A stretch of DNA of 16,008 nt from Bacteroidia bacterium (lineage in GTDB: Bacteria > Bacteroidota > Bacteroidia > Bacteroidales > UBA5342), in NCBI GenBank assembly GCA_030433225.1, contig JAUIMD010000005.1, positions 1-16,008 of the forward strand. Direction: 5' to 3'. Under the pieces are notes generated by a model, which worked only from the letters and a program-made list of their open reading frames with translations, did no database searches and was not told the origin of the DNA. Positions 6,902 through 13,845 of this stretch are shown piece by piece. A program made the translations under genes and the position numbers. How positions within the stretch are numbered: position 1 is the first letter of the stretch; every line of letters begins with the position of its first letter.

Positions 6902-7324
6902 TTATTTAAAAATGAGTTTTCCTTTGGGTCTGTCCAGGCGTTTTAGTACCAGGGTGGACGAATCCAGCTTGATGATTTTGTATTTTGTGCTGTTGGTTCG
7001 GTACGATCCATCCAGGGCGTTATAAAAGAAATGCAGGTATTTTCCGTCACAAACCCATTTGCCCGATTGGTAATTGTAATCGTTATTCTTAAAGCTGTAT
7101 TTCTTGTCAATGGATAGCGACATTTCATTTCCAACCTCAAACTTAAAATCCATTTTGGTAAGTTTTTTTCGCTTTACATCAATGCACATCCATTGTTTTG
7201 ATGTTAATAAGGCATCCTGTTTAACACTTTGTTTGTCTACTCCCTTTGGTACAGCCTGTGCGAAAAGGTTGCCGGTAGTAAGCAATAGAAGGGTGAGAAG
7301 GGTAAGTGCAATGTTCTTTTTCAT
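6902..7324 (-). CDS. Secreted lipocalin-like small beta-barrel protein, function unknown
   Basis: 140 aa. The frame stays open upstream to 7483, but the ATG at 7324 begins a perfect Sec signal peptide (MKKNIALTLLTLLLLTTGNLFAQ, cut near residue 23-25), so the longer version is rejected. The mature part begins with a short linker and then strands: SKQWMCIDVK, KMDFKFEVGNEMSLSID, a YNYQSGKWVCDGKYLHFFYNA block and a final KYKIIKLDSSTLVLKRLD. The SGKW plus paired I-x-x-L and L-x-L-K-R endings are typical of Bacteroidota lipocalin-like proteins, but that is pattern resemblance, not proof. It is the first gene of an operon with the LpoB-like and COG3014-like genes. Control region: see the weak site at 7353-7368. 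Confidence 0.72.
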   Translation of the reverse strand: MKKNIALTLLTLLLLTTGNLFAQAVPKGVDKQSVKQDALLTSKQWMCIDVKRKKLTKMDFKFEVGNEMSLSIDKKYSFKNNDYNYQSGKWVCDGKYLHFFYNALDGSYRTNSTKYKIIKLDSSTLVLKRLDRPKGKLIFK

Positions 7325-7352
7325 GTTTATTGTTATTTTGCTCAGGTGGCAG

Positions 7353-7368
7353 TACAAATGGCAGGCCA
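7353..7368 (-). promoter_or_regulatory. Weak sigma-54-like site upstream of the lpoB operon
   Basis: On the minus strand this reads TGGCCTGCCATTTGTA. The -24 GG and the -12 position are at the right 12-base spacing, but -12 is GT instead of GC, so it is only a weak candidate. It would give a leader of about 18 bases before the ATG at 7324. No TAnnTTTG box was found in this region. Confidence 0.2.
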
Positions 7369-7594
7369 AAAATTTGCAGCAACTGCAAGCGTATCGGCAT
7401 CCATGGTTTTGCTCAGCTAATTTGTCGAACTCAATTTTACGAAAAGAAAAGTTTGGAAGCAAAACTAAAAATATCAGGAGCAAATTTCTTTACGAATGGA
7501 ATACTTCCCTATTTTTATGATGGATTGCCGCTTGTTCCGGAAATATGATCCGGTTTTTGTCAGCGAGCCAACGTTTAATGAAAGTGCATGTCCA

Positions 7595-8284
7595 ATGACT
7601 AAATCAATTGTTTTAATCGTATTAATGATAGTGCCTGTAACGGGGTGGGCGCAAAACCGTGGAGTGAATAACGGAACCTTAAGTGTGGAACGCAAAGTCT
7701 GGAGCAATACCTATAATTCTATGATTCAGGTATCCATGCTCCCTACGGAGTTTTTAACCGAAGTGGTGAAGGACATAAAGCCCGGGAAAGCGCTGGATGT
7801 TGCGTGTGGGCAGGGTCGAAATTCGATATTTCTGGCATCGCGCGGCTGGAATGTTACCGGCTTTGATATTGATGCTGAGGCGTTGGATTCTGCTCAGGCA
7901 AAAGCCCGGCGCATGGGGGTGGAAATTACCACTACTCAAAAATCCAAAAAAACCTTTAAATATGGGGTAGAACAGTGGGATTTAATTGCGTTGATTTATG
8001 CGGATGTAATTTGTGGCGGGTGCATTGCCTATGATCGGGCTTTTATTCGGCAATTGCGCGAGTCATTAAAACCCGGAGGCATTGTGGTATACGAGTTTTT
8101 TCATCGGGATGCGCTGAAAAATCCACCCTGGGGCTGTGATGATGATGATATGAAAGATGCCTTTTTAAAGGTTGGTGGATTTGAAATTCTGACCTACGAG
8201 GAAAAAGACGGATATGCCGAGTGGGATAAGCGCAAACGACAAAAACCCTCCAAGCTTGTTTTTATGGTGGCTCGTAAGTTATAG
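7595..8284 (+). CDS. Class I SAM-dependent methyltransferase with an apparent signal peptide
   Basis: 229 aa from the ATG at 7595. The Rossmann-type core is clear: motif I ALDVACGQGRNSIFLA (G-x-G), acidic end of strand 2 FDIDAEAL, and a later LRESLKPGGIVVYEFFH motif. The fold resembles TehB/UbiE-type small-molecule methyltransferases; the substrate is unknown. From this ATG the N-terminus reads MTKSIVLIVLMIVPVTGWAQ, a textbook Sec signal peptide, so the enzyme would be exported, where SAM is not normally available. The frame is open upstream to 7496, but that extension (MEYFPIFMMDCRLFRK) lacks family features. No convincing -7 box was found upstream. The stop lies one base from the stop of the convergent aminotransferase gene, with no terminator between. 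Confidence 0.8.
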   Translation: MTKSIVLIVLMIVPVTGWAQNRGVNNGTLSVERKVWSNTYNSMIQVSMLPTEFLTEVVKDIKPGKALDVACGQGRNSIFLASRGWNVTGFDIDAEALDSAQAKARRMGVEITTTQKSKKTFKYGVEQWDLIALIYADVICGGCIAYDRAFIRQLRESLKPGGIVVYEFFHRDALKNPPWGCDDDDMKDAFLKVGGFEILTYEEKDGYAEWDKRKRQKPSKLVFMVARKL

Positions 8285-8285
8285 G

Positions 8286-9749
8286 TTAATCGTCGAGTTT
8301 CATTAGTTCTGCAATTGTGTTTGAGTCGTTTATGGTCCCTATGTGTTTAAAATGGTTTTGTTTTGGAATGTAGCTGTATAGTTGTTGAAGCTTCTCTTTG
8401 TGTTGAATGATGTAGCGAAGCGCTGCCGAGAAATCAGTAATGTCCGTATCTTTCATGGTAGGGTGTAAGGACCAGCGTACCCATCCCGGCTTAACGGAAA
8501 GGTCGCCATGTGATATTTTATCGGTAATTTCCTGTGATTTCTCGTGACTAACCTCCAATAAAAAATGCCCGTAAGTTCCTGCGCAGGCGCATCCTCCACG
8601 CACCTGAAATCCAAACAGGTCATTTAAAAGTTGTACCAGTAGGTTGTAATGAAATCCCTCTATGTAAAAGGAGATTACCCCCAGCCGGTTTCTGTGCGAG
8701 TTCGCTAAAATGGTCACTTCCGGTATTTTATCCAATTCTATAAATGCTAAAGAAAGCAGCTCCTCTTCCCTCAGGTGGATATTAGCAACGCCCATTTGCT
8801 CTTTTAGTTGAATGGCCAGGGCTATTTTTATGCTTTGCAAAAATCCGGGAGTGCCTCCGTCTTCCCGCGCCTCAATATCGTCCACGTATTTGTATTTTCC
8901 CCATGGATTGGTCCAGTCAACGGTTCCGCCGCCAGGGTTGTCTGGTACTTCGTTTTTGTACATTGAAGCATCAAATACCAAAACGCCGGAAGCCCCTGGT
9001 CCGCCCAAAAATTTGTGGGGAGAAAACATCACCGCATCCAGCTTCTCCATGGGGTCTTCGGGGTGCATGTCAATAGGGTCGTAAGGGGCCGATGCCGCAT
9101 AGTCGATAAATGCCACGCCACCGTGCGCATGCATTATTTTAGCCAATTGGTGCACCGGGGTGCGAATGCCGGTAACGTTTGAGCAGGCCGTAAAGGAGCC
9201 TATTTTAAACGTTCGGTCGGTGTATTTTTGTAATTCTGTATTCAGTATTTCCGGATCAACTGTGAGGTCGGCAGCAGGTGGTAAAACAACCACGTCAGCT
9301 GTGGTTTCGTACCATGATGTGTGGTTTGAGTGGTGCTCCATGTGGGTAATAAAAACTACCGGTCGGGTGTGTGGCGCATTGGGATCTTTGGGTTTTGATT
9401 GTTTTAAGCCTAAAATGCGCTGAAATTTGTTGATAACCGCTGTCATGCCAAAACCTGCAGTTATTATTTTATCGTTGGGGCCTGCATTCACATGTTTTTT
9501 AATTACCTCGTGCGACCAATGGTATGCCCTGGTCATGAATCTTCCTGTTTCACTGGTCTCGGTATGAGTGTTGGCAACAAAGGGCCCCAGCGTTTTTGTG
9601 ATCTTGTCTTCTATGGGTTGGTACAGCCTGCCGCTGGCAATCCAGTCGGCATACCGTATGGGGCGTTGACCAAACGGGGAGTTGAATGTTTGGTGGTTGC
9701 CGATAGTGTGCTGTCGATACGAATCAAAATATGCTTCTAAGTTGCTCAT
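8286..9749 (-). CDS. PLP-dependent class V aminotransferase, cysteine-desulfurase-like
   Basis: 487 aa from the ATG at 9749 (MSNLEAYFDSYRQH). A start ten codons upstream (9779) is possible but adds no family sequence. It is a fold-type I PLP enzyme. It has THTETSETG near the N-terminus, a HMEHHSN segment, Asp216 in FIDYAASAP (for the pyridine nitrogen), and the PLP Schiff-base Lys246 in MFSPHKFLGGPG. Near the end, VRGGCACAG gives Cys388 and Cys390, in the region where cysteine desulfurases keep the catalytic Cys. It is longer than SufS/NifS (about 400 aa) and forms its own subgroup; the substrate is not clear from sequence, so sulfur transfer is only a possibility. The stop converges on the methyltransferase gene. 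A near -7 box (TATTTTTA, 9793-9800) and an inverted repeat (9799-9817) lie upstream. Confidence 0.85.
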   Translation of the reverse strand: MSNLEAYFDSYRQHTIGNHQTFNSPFGQRPIRYADWIASGRLYQPIEDKITKTLGPFVANTHTETSETGRFMTRAYHWSHEVIKKHVNAGPNDKIITAGFGMTAVINKFQRILGLKQSKPKDPNAPHTRPVVFITHMEHHSNHTSWYETTADVVVLPPAADLTVDPEILNTELQKYTDRTFKIGSFTACSNVTGIRTPVHQLAKIMHAHGGVAFIDYAASAPYDPIDMHPEDPMEKLDAVMFSPHKFLGGPGASGVLVFDASMYKNEVPDNPGGGTVDWTNPWGKYKYVDDIEAREDGGTPGFLQSIKIALAIQLKEQMGVANIHLREEELLSLAFIELDKIPEVTILANSHRNRLGVISFYIEGFHYNLLVQLLNDLFGFQVRGGCACAGTYGHFLLEVSHEKSQEITDKISHGDLSVKPGWVRWSLHPTMKDTDITDFSAALRYIIQHKEKLQQLYSYIPKQNHFKHIGTINDSNTIAELMKLDD

Positions 9750-9798
9750 TGCTCGCGGTGTTTTGGAGTAAAGCAACATTTTTTACTGCACATAAAAA

Positions 9799-9817
9799 TA
9801 GACCTTTGTCAGGTCTA
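9799..9817. repeat. 7-bp inverted repeat at the aminotransferase promoter
   Basis: TAGACCT and AGGTCTA are perfect 7-base arms around a 5-base spacer. On the minus strand it sits at or just before a 7/8 match to the -7 box, about 50 bases before the aminotransferase ATG. It could be an operator. It has no T run suited to termination in either direction. Confidence 0.45.
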
Positions 9818-9959
9818 CCGGTTAAATATAAATTGCAGTATGAAAATAAAAAATAATTTATTGTTATTTTGTAATGTTAATTACAATTAAATGTACTTTA
9901 TTTGTAAAACGATATGAAGAAATTTACGTTCTAAAAGAAACCATCTAAACACTGTGATT
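9818..9959. other. AT-rich divergent control region upstream of the small-protein gene
   Basis: Very AT-rich, with no gene seen. It holds the 18-base palindrome at 9869-9886 and a -7-like TTTATTTG (9897-9904, one mismatch to TAnnTTTG), which could start the small-protein transcript about 50 bases before its ATG. Confidence 0.4.
9869..9886. promoter_or_regulatory. 18-base palindrome, CRP/FNR-like operator candidate
   Basis: TTGTAAT and ATTACAA are perfect 7-base arms around GTTA. The layout resembles a CRP/FNR-family half-site pair (FNR: TTGAT-N4-ATCAA), though the half-site differs. It lies in the divergent region between the aminotransferase and small-protein genes, about 75 bases from the latter. 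Confidence 0.4.
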
Positions 9960-10154
9960 ATGGAAATGTTGGATCATCAAAAAATGGTTCTCCTGAATGT
10001 GTGCAATGATACGAATCTGTTTCGTAAGGAATTGAGAAAGTCGTTGCATTGGCTAAGTAATCCTGAAAGAAGTCAGTTGTACTTGTGGCTTAAAGCTAAT
10101 TTCGGAGAAGATTATCAAGAGCTTATCGCAGAAGCTTACTTAAAAAGTGCCTAA
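9960..10154 (+). CDS. Small cytoplasmic protein of unknown function
   Basis: 64 aa from the ATG at 9960 (MEMLDHQKMVLLNV); the ATG at 9966 is equally possible, and the GTG at 9954 less so. I do not recognise a named family. The protein has no signal peptide or membrane segment and appears all-helical: an N-terminal helix, a basic helix around LFRKELRKSLHWL, and a Trp-containing segment LYLWLKANFGEDYQELIAEAYL that resembles a small helical-bundle or adaptor protein. Coding is supported by sensible amino-acid composition and by its own terminator at 10178-10215. Promoter signals and a palindrome lie in the AT-rich region upstream. Confidence 0.72.
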   Translation: MEMLDHQKMVLLNVCNDTNLFRKELRKSLHWLSNPERSQLYLWLKANFGEDYQELIAEAYLKSA

Positions 10155-10177
10155 TTTTTGAAAATAAAATTTGTCTG

Positions 10178-10215
10178 AAAAGGCGTCCATGTGCATGGGG
10201 GCCTTTTGTTTTTTT
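10178..10215 (+). terminator. Terminator of the small-protein gene
   Basis: The outer stem AAAAGGC pairs with GCCTTTT and an inner CCATG/CATGG continues it, with one mismatch and a GU pair; a T run follows at 10209-10215. It begins 24 bases after the stop at 10154. Confidence 0.85.
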
Positions 10216-10299
10216 AGCGCATGAGCATTGCGTTGGCAAAATGTGAATAAAATGTAAACAATGTGGAGGTGTGTAAAAATTTCAATATGATGTAAAATG

Positions 10300-10317
10300 A
10301 CGAGGCTGTCCAAAAAG
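10300..10317 (+). repeat. Left terminal inverted repeat of the IS
   Basis: ACGAGGCTGTCCAAAAAG; 17 of 18 bases match the complement of the right end. Confidence 0.9.
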
Positions 10318-10333
10318 TAAAATTGGACAGCCT
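10303..10333 (+). terminator. Terminator-like hairpin at the IS left end
   Basis: AGGCTGTCC (10303-10311) pairs perfectly with GGACAGCCT (10325-10333) over a 13-base loop, followed by TTGTTTTTGTTG. It would stop transcription entering the element from the left, so it probably insulates the transposase from outside promoters. Confidence 0.6.
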
Positions 10334-10347
10334 TTGTTTTTGTTGTC

Positions 10348-10371
10348 CCTTTAAGGTTTGTATCTTAAAGG
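10348..10371 (+). promoter_or_regulatory. Stem that can sequester the transposase ribosome binding site
   Basis: CCTTTAAG (10348-10355) is the exact complement of CTTAAAGG (10364-10371), with an 8-base loop. The 3' arm contains AAAGG, a Shine-Dalgarno-like sequence five bases before the transposase ATG at 10377. An RNA reading through from outside would fold and hide the site; alternatively it is a DNA operator. Confidence 0.5.
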
Positions 10372-10376
10372 TCTCT

Positions 10377-12035
10377 ATGACAACGAAATCAAACGTACGA
10401 TTTAAAGCGGTTACTTCCCAACAAACGGTAATGTTTCCGAGTAACCTGGGTGATAAAATCGGGGCTAATCATCCCGTTCGTGTTGTAAATCAGATTGTTG
10501 ACAGGCTCAATATTGATAATATTTTATCCACCTACAAAGGGGGCGGAACCAGCTCGTACCATCCAAGAGTAATGATTAAAATATTGTTTTACAGCTATTT
10601 CAACAATATTTACTCCTGCCGTGAAATAGAAAAACAACTCCACCAAAACATTCATTACATGTGGCTCAGCGGGGAGGCCACGCCCAATTTCCGCACCATC
10701 AACAACTTTCGAAGCCAAAAACTCAAAGGCAAAATAGATCTTCTTTTTTCGCAAATGGTTCAACTGATGGTTGAAATGGGCTGCGTAAGCCTTAAAACCC
10801 AGTATATTGACGGCACTAAAATAGAAAGTGCTGCTAACCGCTATACCTTTGTGTGGCGCGGAAGCGTAGAAAAATATAAGGAAAAACTCGGGGTAAAGGT
10901 GGATAGCATTTTGCGCCAGATAAGCGATGCTATTCAACTGGATAACCTGGATAATGCAGGAGATGAGGATGCAGCCCCGGTTGATGCGCAAAAGTTAAAG
11001 GAGAAGATTGATCTGCTCAATGCCCATCTGGATAAACTCAGCAAGCCCCAACAAAAGCAGGTGAAAAAGTTAAAGGAGGACGCGCTTCCACGCTTAAAAA
11101 AGTACGAAAAACAACTGGCAACCATGGGTCAAAGGAACTCGTATTCCAAGACCGACCCCGATGCTACGTTTATGCGCATGAAGGATGATCACATGAAAAA
11201 CGGGCAGTTAAAACCGGCGTATAATGTGCAAATCAGTACCGAAAACCAGTTTATTACTCACTTTGGCATTTTTCAGCGCCCGGGCGATACGGCCACGCTG
11301 ATTCCTTACCTGGAAGATTTTAAAACCAACCACAACCAACAAAGCGAAACCGTTGTGGCCGATGCCGGATATGGAAGCGAGCAAAACTATACCTACCTGG
11401 AAGAGAATGAAATAGAATCCTTTGTGAAGTACAACTACTTTCACAAAGAACAAAAACGGGCGTTTAAGAAGAATGCCTTTTTGCCATCTAACCTGTATTA
11501 CAATAAAGAGGATGACTACTTCGTATGTCCTATGGGTCAACATCTTAGGTTTGAAAGGCAGGTGCAGAAGAAATCAGATGTAGGTTTTAGCTACACCGTA
11601 AGTCAATACAAAGCAGGCAATTGTGAGGGATGTCCGCTCAGGGGCATGTGCCATAAAGCAAAGGGAAACCGAATGATAGAAGTAAACCATAACCTGAACC
11701 GATTAAAGAAAAAGGCCCGGGAAAACCTAATGAGCCAGCAAGGGCTTTACCATCGCAGCAAGCGACCTATAGAGCCTGAAGCGGTGTTTGGGCAACTAAA
11801 AGCAAATAAGAAATTTAACCGATTCAAGTTAAGAGGATTAAAGAAAGTGAAAATAGAATTTGGCTTGCTCGCTATTGCCCATAACCTGGGTAAAATGGCT
11901 CAAATTTTAGCCCAAAATGGCTCAAATAAGCTTATTAATTGCTTTGGTCTCATTATTATGCAATCACCCAGCTTATCACAATCCAAAAAACATCCAAAAA
12001 TCAAATTGCTAACAAATTTACATCTGGCCGCCTAA
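10377..12035 (+). CDS. IS1182-family DDE transposase
   Basis: 552 aa from the ATG at 10377 (MTTKSNVRFKAV), which has AAAGG five bases upstream; the upstream reading from 10323 lies inside the left-end hairpin and is rejected. It cuts and joins the IS ends. The predicted DDE triad is D145 in QYIDGTKIES, D329 in VVADAGYGSE and E468 in EPEAVFGQLK. The N-terminal part (about 20-120) is the DUF772-type helical domain with HPRVMIKILFY and PNFRTINNFRS. A Lys/Glu-rich insertion of coiled-coil character (about 160-255) separates the first two acids. A cysteine cluster (C384, C416, C419, C425) resembles a zinc-binding insertion typical of the family. The frame is intact, so the element may be active. 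Confidence 0.94.
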   Translation: MTTKSNVRFKAVTSQQTVMFPSNLGDKIGANHPVRVVNQIVDRLNIDNILSTYKGGGTSSYHPRVMIKILFYSYFNNIYSCREIEKQLHQNIHYMWLSGEATPNFRTINNFRSQKLKGKIDLLFSQMVQLMVEMGCVSLKTQYIDGTKIESAANRYTFVWRGSVEKYKEKLGVKVDSILRQISDAIQLDNLDNAGDEDAAPVDAQKLKEKIDLLNAHLDKLSKPQQKQVKKLKEDALPRLKKYEKQLATMGQRNSYSKTDPDATFMRMKDDHMKNGQLKPAYNVQISTENQFITHFGIFQRPGDTATLIPYLEDFKTNHNQQSETVVADAGYGSEQNYTYLEENEIESFVKYNYFHKEQKRAFKKNAFLPSNLYYNKEDDYFVCPMGQHLRFERQVQKKSDVGFSYTVSQYKAGNCEGCPLRGMCHKAKGNRMIEVNHNLNRLKKKARENLMSQQGLYHRSKRPIEPEAVFGQLKANKKFNRFKLRGLKKVKIEFGLLAIAHNLGKMAQILAQNGSNKLINCFGLIIMQSPSLSQSKKHPKIKLLTNLHLAA

Positions 12036-12040
12036 AACAA

Positions 12041-12065
12041 GAGGCCGCCCTTTTGGGACAGCCTC
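12041..12065 (-). terminator. IS right-end hairpin, probably terminating fumarase transcripts
   Basis: The outer GAGGC/GCCTC and inner CCC/GGG pairs form an imperfect stem over a TTTT/AAAA loop. On the minus strand it is followed by TTGTTTT. It begins 27 bases after the fumarase stop at 12092 and lies inside the IS end. It may work in both directions. Confidence 0.55.
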
Positions 12066-12067
12066 GT
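12050..12067 (-). repeat. Right terminal inverted repeat of the IS
   Basis: On the minus strand: ACGAGGCTGTCCCAAAAG, 17/18 identical to the left end. Confidence 0.9.
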
Positions 12068-12091
12068 TATTAGGGGTAGTTTATGCGTAAT

Positions 12092-13699
12092 TTATTTATA
12101 TACTTCGAAAAAGTCGTTGCCTTTGTCGTCAACAATAATGAAGGCAGGGAAGTTTTCCACGCGTATTTTTCGCACGGCTTCCATTCCTAATTCTTCAAAA
12201 TCAACTACTTCTACCAGTTTTATGTTGGTTTTGGCCAAAATAGCAGCTGGTCCGCCAATTGAGCCCAGGTAAAATCCACCATGTTTTTTGCAGGAGTCGG
12301 TTACCGCTTTTGACCGGTTTCCTTTTGCAAGCATGATCATTGAGCCTCCCAGGCTTTGAAATAAATCTACGTAAGGATCCATGCGGCCGGCAGTAGTTGG
12401 GCCAAAACTTCCGGAGGGCATTCCTTCTGGCGTTTTAGCCGGTCCTGCATAGTAAACAGGATGGTTTTTAAAATATTCAGGCAGCTCCTGTCCTTCGTCT
12501 ACCATCTTTTTTAATTGGGCATGTGCAATGTCGCGGGCTACAATTAATGTGCCGTGCAGGTTAAGGCGTGTTTTAATGGGGTATTTGGTCAGTTCTGCCA
12601 AAACTTCCTTCATCGGACGATCTAAATCAATATCGATAGGGGCGGCCAGTTCGGGGGCTTTTTCCGGTATAAAGCGGGAAGGGTTCTTTTCCAGCTCTTC
12701 CAGAAAAATACCGTCAGCTGTTATCTTACCTTTAATATTTCTATCGGCACTACAACTTACGCCAATAGCAACCGGGCATGATGCAGCATGGCGTGGCAGG
12801 CGTATAACGCGTACATCGTGTGTAAAATATTTACCACCAAACTGGGCACCAACACCATATTCTTCACATATTTTCTGGATTTTTTCTTCCCACTCCAGGT
12901 CTCTGAAAGCGCGCCCGCCATCGCTTCCTTCGGTTGGCAGGTGGTCGTAATATCCCGCTGACGCCTTTTTTACTGCAGATAAGGTTGCTTCTGCAGAAGT
13001 TCCGCCAATAACAAATGCCAGGTGGTAAGGGGGGCAGGCAGATGTACCGAGATCCTTAATTTTTTCCTTCACGAATTTTACCAGGGATTCCTCGTTCAAC
13101 AGGGATTTAGTTTGTTGGTATAAAAAGGTTTTATTGGCCGATCCGCCTCCCTTGGTTAAAAACAGAAATTCATATTTATCGTTTCCCTCGGCATAAATAT
13201 CGATTTGGGCAGGCAGGTTGGTCCCCGAATTTTTTTCCTCAAACATGGTTTTGGGTACCACCTGCGAGTACCGGAGATTCCGATCCTTATACGTTTCGAA
13301 AATGCCTTTGGAAAGGTGTTTGGCATCGTTTGCCCCAGTGAACACATTTTCGCCTTTTTTGGCTACCACAATGGCCGTTCCTGTATCCTGACAGGTAGGG
13401 AGTTCCCCTTCGGCTGCAACAACCGAATTAAGTAACATGGTATGTGCAACAAAACGATCATTATCGGTGGCCTGTGGGTCGTCCAGGATGCGTGCCACAC
13501 TTTGCAGGTGTGAAGTACGCAGGTAAAAAGACACATCGGCCATGGCTTCTTTAGCCAATAGCTCCAATCCTTTTGGATCCACTTTCAATATTTTTCGTCC
13601 ATCAAATTCAACGGAAGAAACATAGTCTTTGGATAGCAGTCGGTAATTCGTCGTATCCTTTTCAATCTGAAAAGGCTTTTCGTATATAAATTCGGCCAT
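12092..13699 (-). CDS. Fumarate hydratase, class I (iron-sulfur)
   Basis: 535 aa from the ATG at 13699 (MAEFIYEKPFQIEKD); a frame open to 13789 adds a non-homologous N-terminus and passes through the promoter, so it is rejected. It interconverts fumarate and malate in the TCA cycle, in the cytoplasm, and uses an oxygen-sensitive [4Fe-4S] cluster. Three cysteines, C103 in LPTCQDTGTA, C222 in GTSACPPYH and C316 in GVSCSADRN, keep the same spacing as the cluster ligands of the class I enzyme of Leishmania (133, 252, 346). Both the N-terminal catalytic part and the C-terminal part (about 360-535, with RLNLHGTLIVARDIAHAQ and SFGPTTAGRMDPY) are present. The gene looks monocistronic; an exact -7 box lies at 13735-13742. 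The IS ends 24 bases past the stop. Confidence 0.95.
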   Translation of the reverse strand: MAEFIYEKPFQIEKDTTNYRLLSKDYVSSVEFDGRKILKVDPKGLELLAKEAMADVSFYLRTSHLQSVARILDDPQATDNDRFVAHTMLLNSVVAAEGELPTCQDTGTAIVVAKKGENVFTGANDAKHLSKGIFETYKDRNLRYSQVVPKTMFEEKNSGTNLPAQIDIYAEGNDKYEFLFLTKGGGSANKTFLYQQTKSLLNEESLVKFVKEKIKDLGTSACPPYHLAFVIGGTSAEATLSAVKKASAGYYDHLPTEGSDGGRAFRDLEWEEKIQKICEEYGVGAQFGGKYFTHDVRVIRLPRHAASCPVAIGVSCSADRNIKGKITADGIFLEELEKNPSRFIPEKAPELAAPIDIDLDRPMKEVLAELTKYPIKTRLNLHGTLIVARDIAHAQLKKMVDEGQELPEYFKNHPVYYAGPAKTPEGMPSGSFGPTTAGRMDPYVDLFQSLGGSMIMLAKGNRSKAVTDSCKKHGGFYLGSIGGPAAILAKTNIKLVEVVDFEELGMEAVRKIRVENFPAFIIVDDKGNDFFEVYK

Positions 13700-13734
13700 T
13701 TGGTTGTATTTTTTTGAAATGCAATTTAGAAGCA

Positions 13735-13742
13735 CAAATATA
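13735..13742 (-). promoter_or_regulatory. Bacteroidota -7 box upstream of fumarase
   Basis: On the minus strand this is TATATTTG, an exact TAnnTTTG, 35 bases before the ATG at 13699. It supports the shorter start. No clear -33 TTG was seen. Confidence 0.6.
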
Positions 13743-13845
13743 CGCCTTTTGCACGGTGTGATGAACGCCGTAAAAAAGTTTATATGCATTTTAAATTGGG
13801 AAATATCCCCTGTCGCATTTAGGCAGAAATCCGCTGGTTATACGG

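Larger units (their letters stand above)
10300..12067 (+). mobile_element. IS1182-family insertion sequence, apparently complete
   Basis: Bounded by 18-base terminal inverted repeats: ACGAGGCTGTCCAAAAAG at 10300-10317 and its complement at 12050-12067, with one mismatch. Matching continues four bases outward with one more mismatch, so the exact ends are uncertain by a few bases. It is about 1.77 kb and carries one intact transposase gene. No target-site duplication is apparent in the flanks (left flank ends TGTAA or AAAATG; right flank begins TATTAGG or AGGGG). It lies between the small-protein terminator and the fumarase gene, whose stop codon is 24 bases beyond the right end. Confidence 0.92.

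Noticed and set aside
7325..7483. N-terminal extension of the lipocalin-like gene to 7483
   Set aside because: The ATG at 7324 opens a classical signal peptide; the extra 53 residues are Cys-rich and would bury it.
7496..7594. N-terminal extension of the methyltransferase to 7496
   Set aside because: No family sequence in the extension; the ATG at 7595 begins a typical signal peptide. This matters for the export finding, so it is worth checking.
10323..10376. Transposase start at 10323
   Set aside because: It lies inside the left-end hairpin, whereas the ATG at 10377 has a ribosome binding site.
10524..10991. Minus-strand ORF of 155 aa inside the IS
   Set aside because: Antisense shadow of the transposase; no family features.
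12072..12076. Target-site duplication of the IS
   Set aside because: No short direct repeat flanks the element under any of the plausible end positions.
13700..13789. Fumarase start at 13789
   Set aside because: The extension runs through an exact -7 box and does not resemble fumarase; the ATG at 13699 matches the family.
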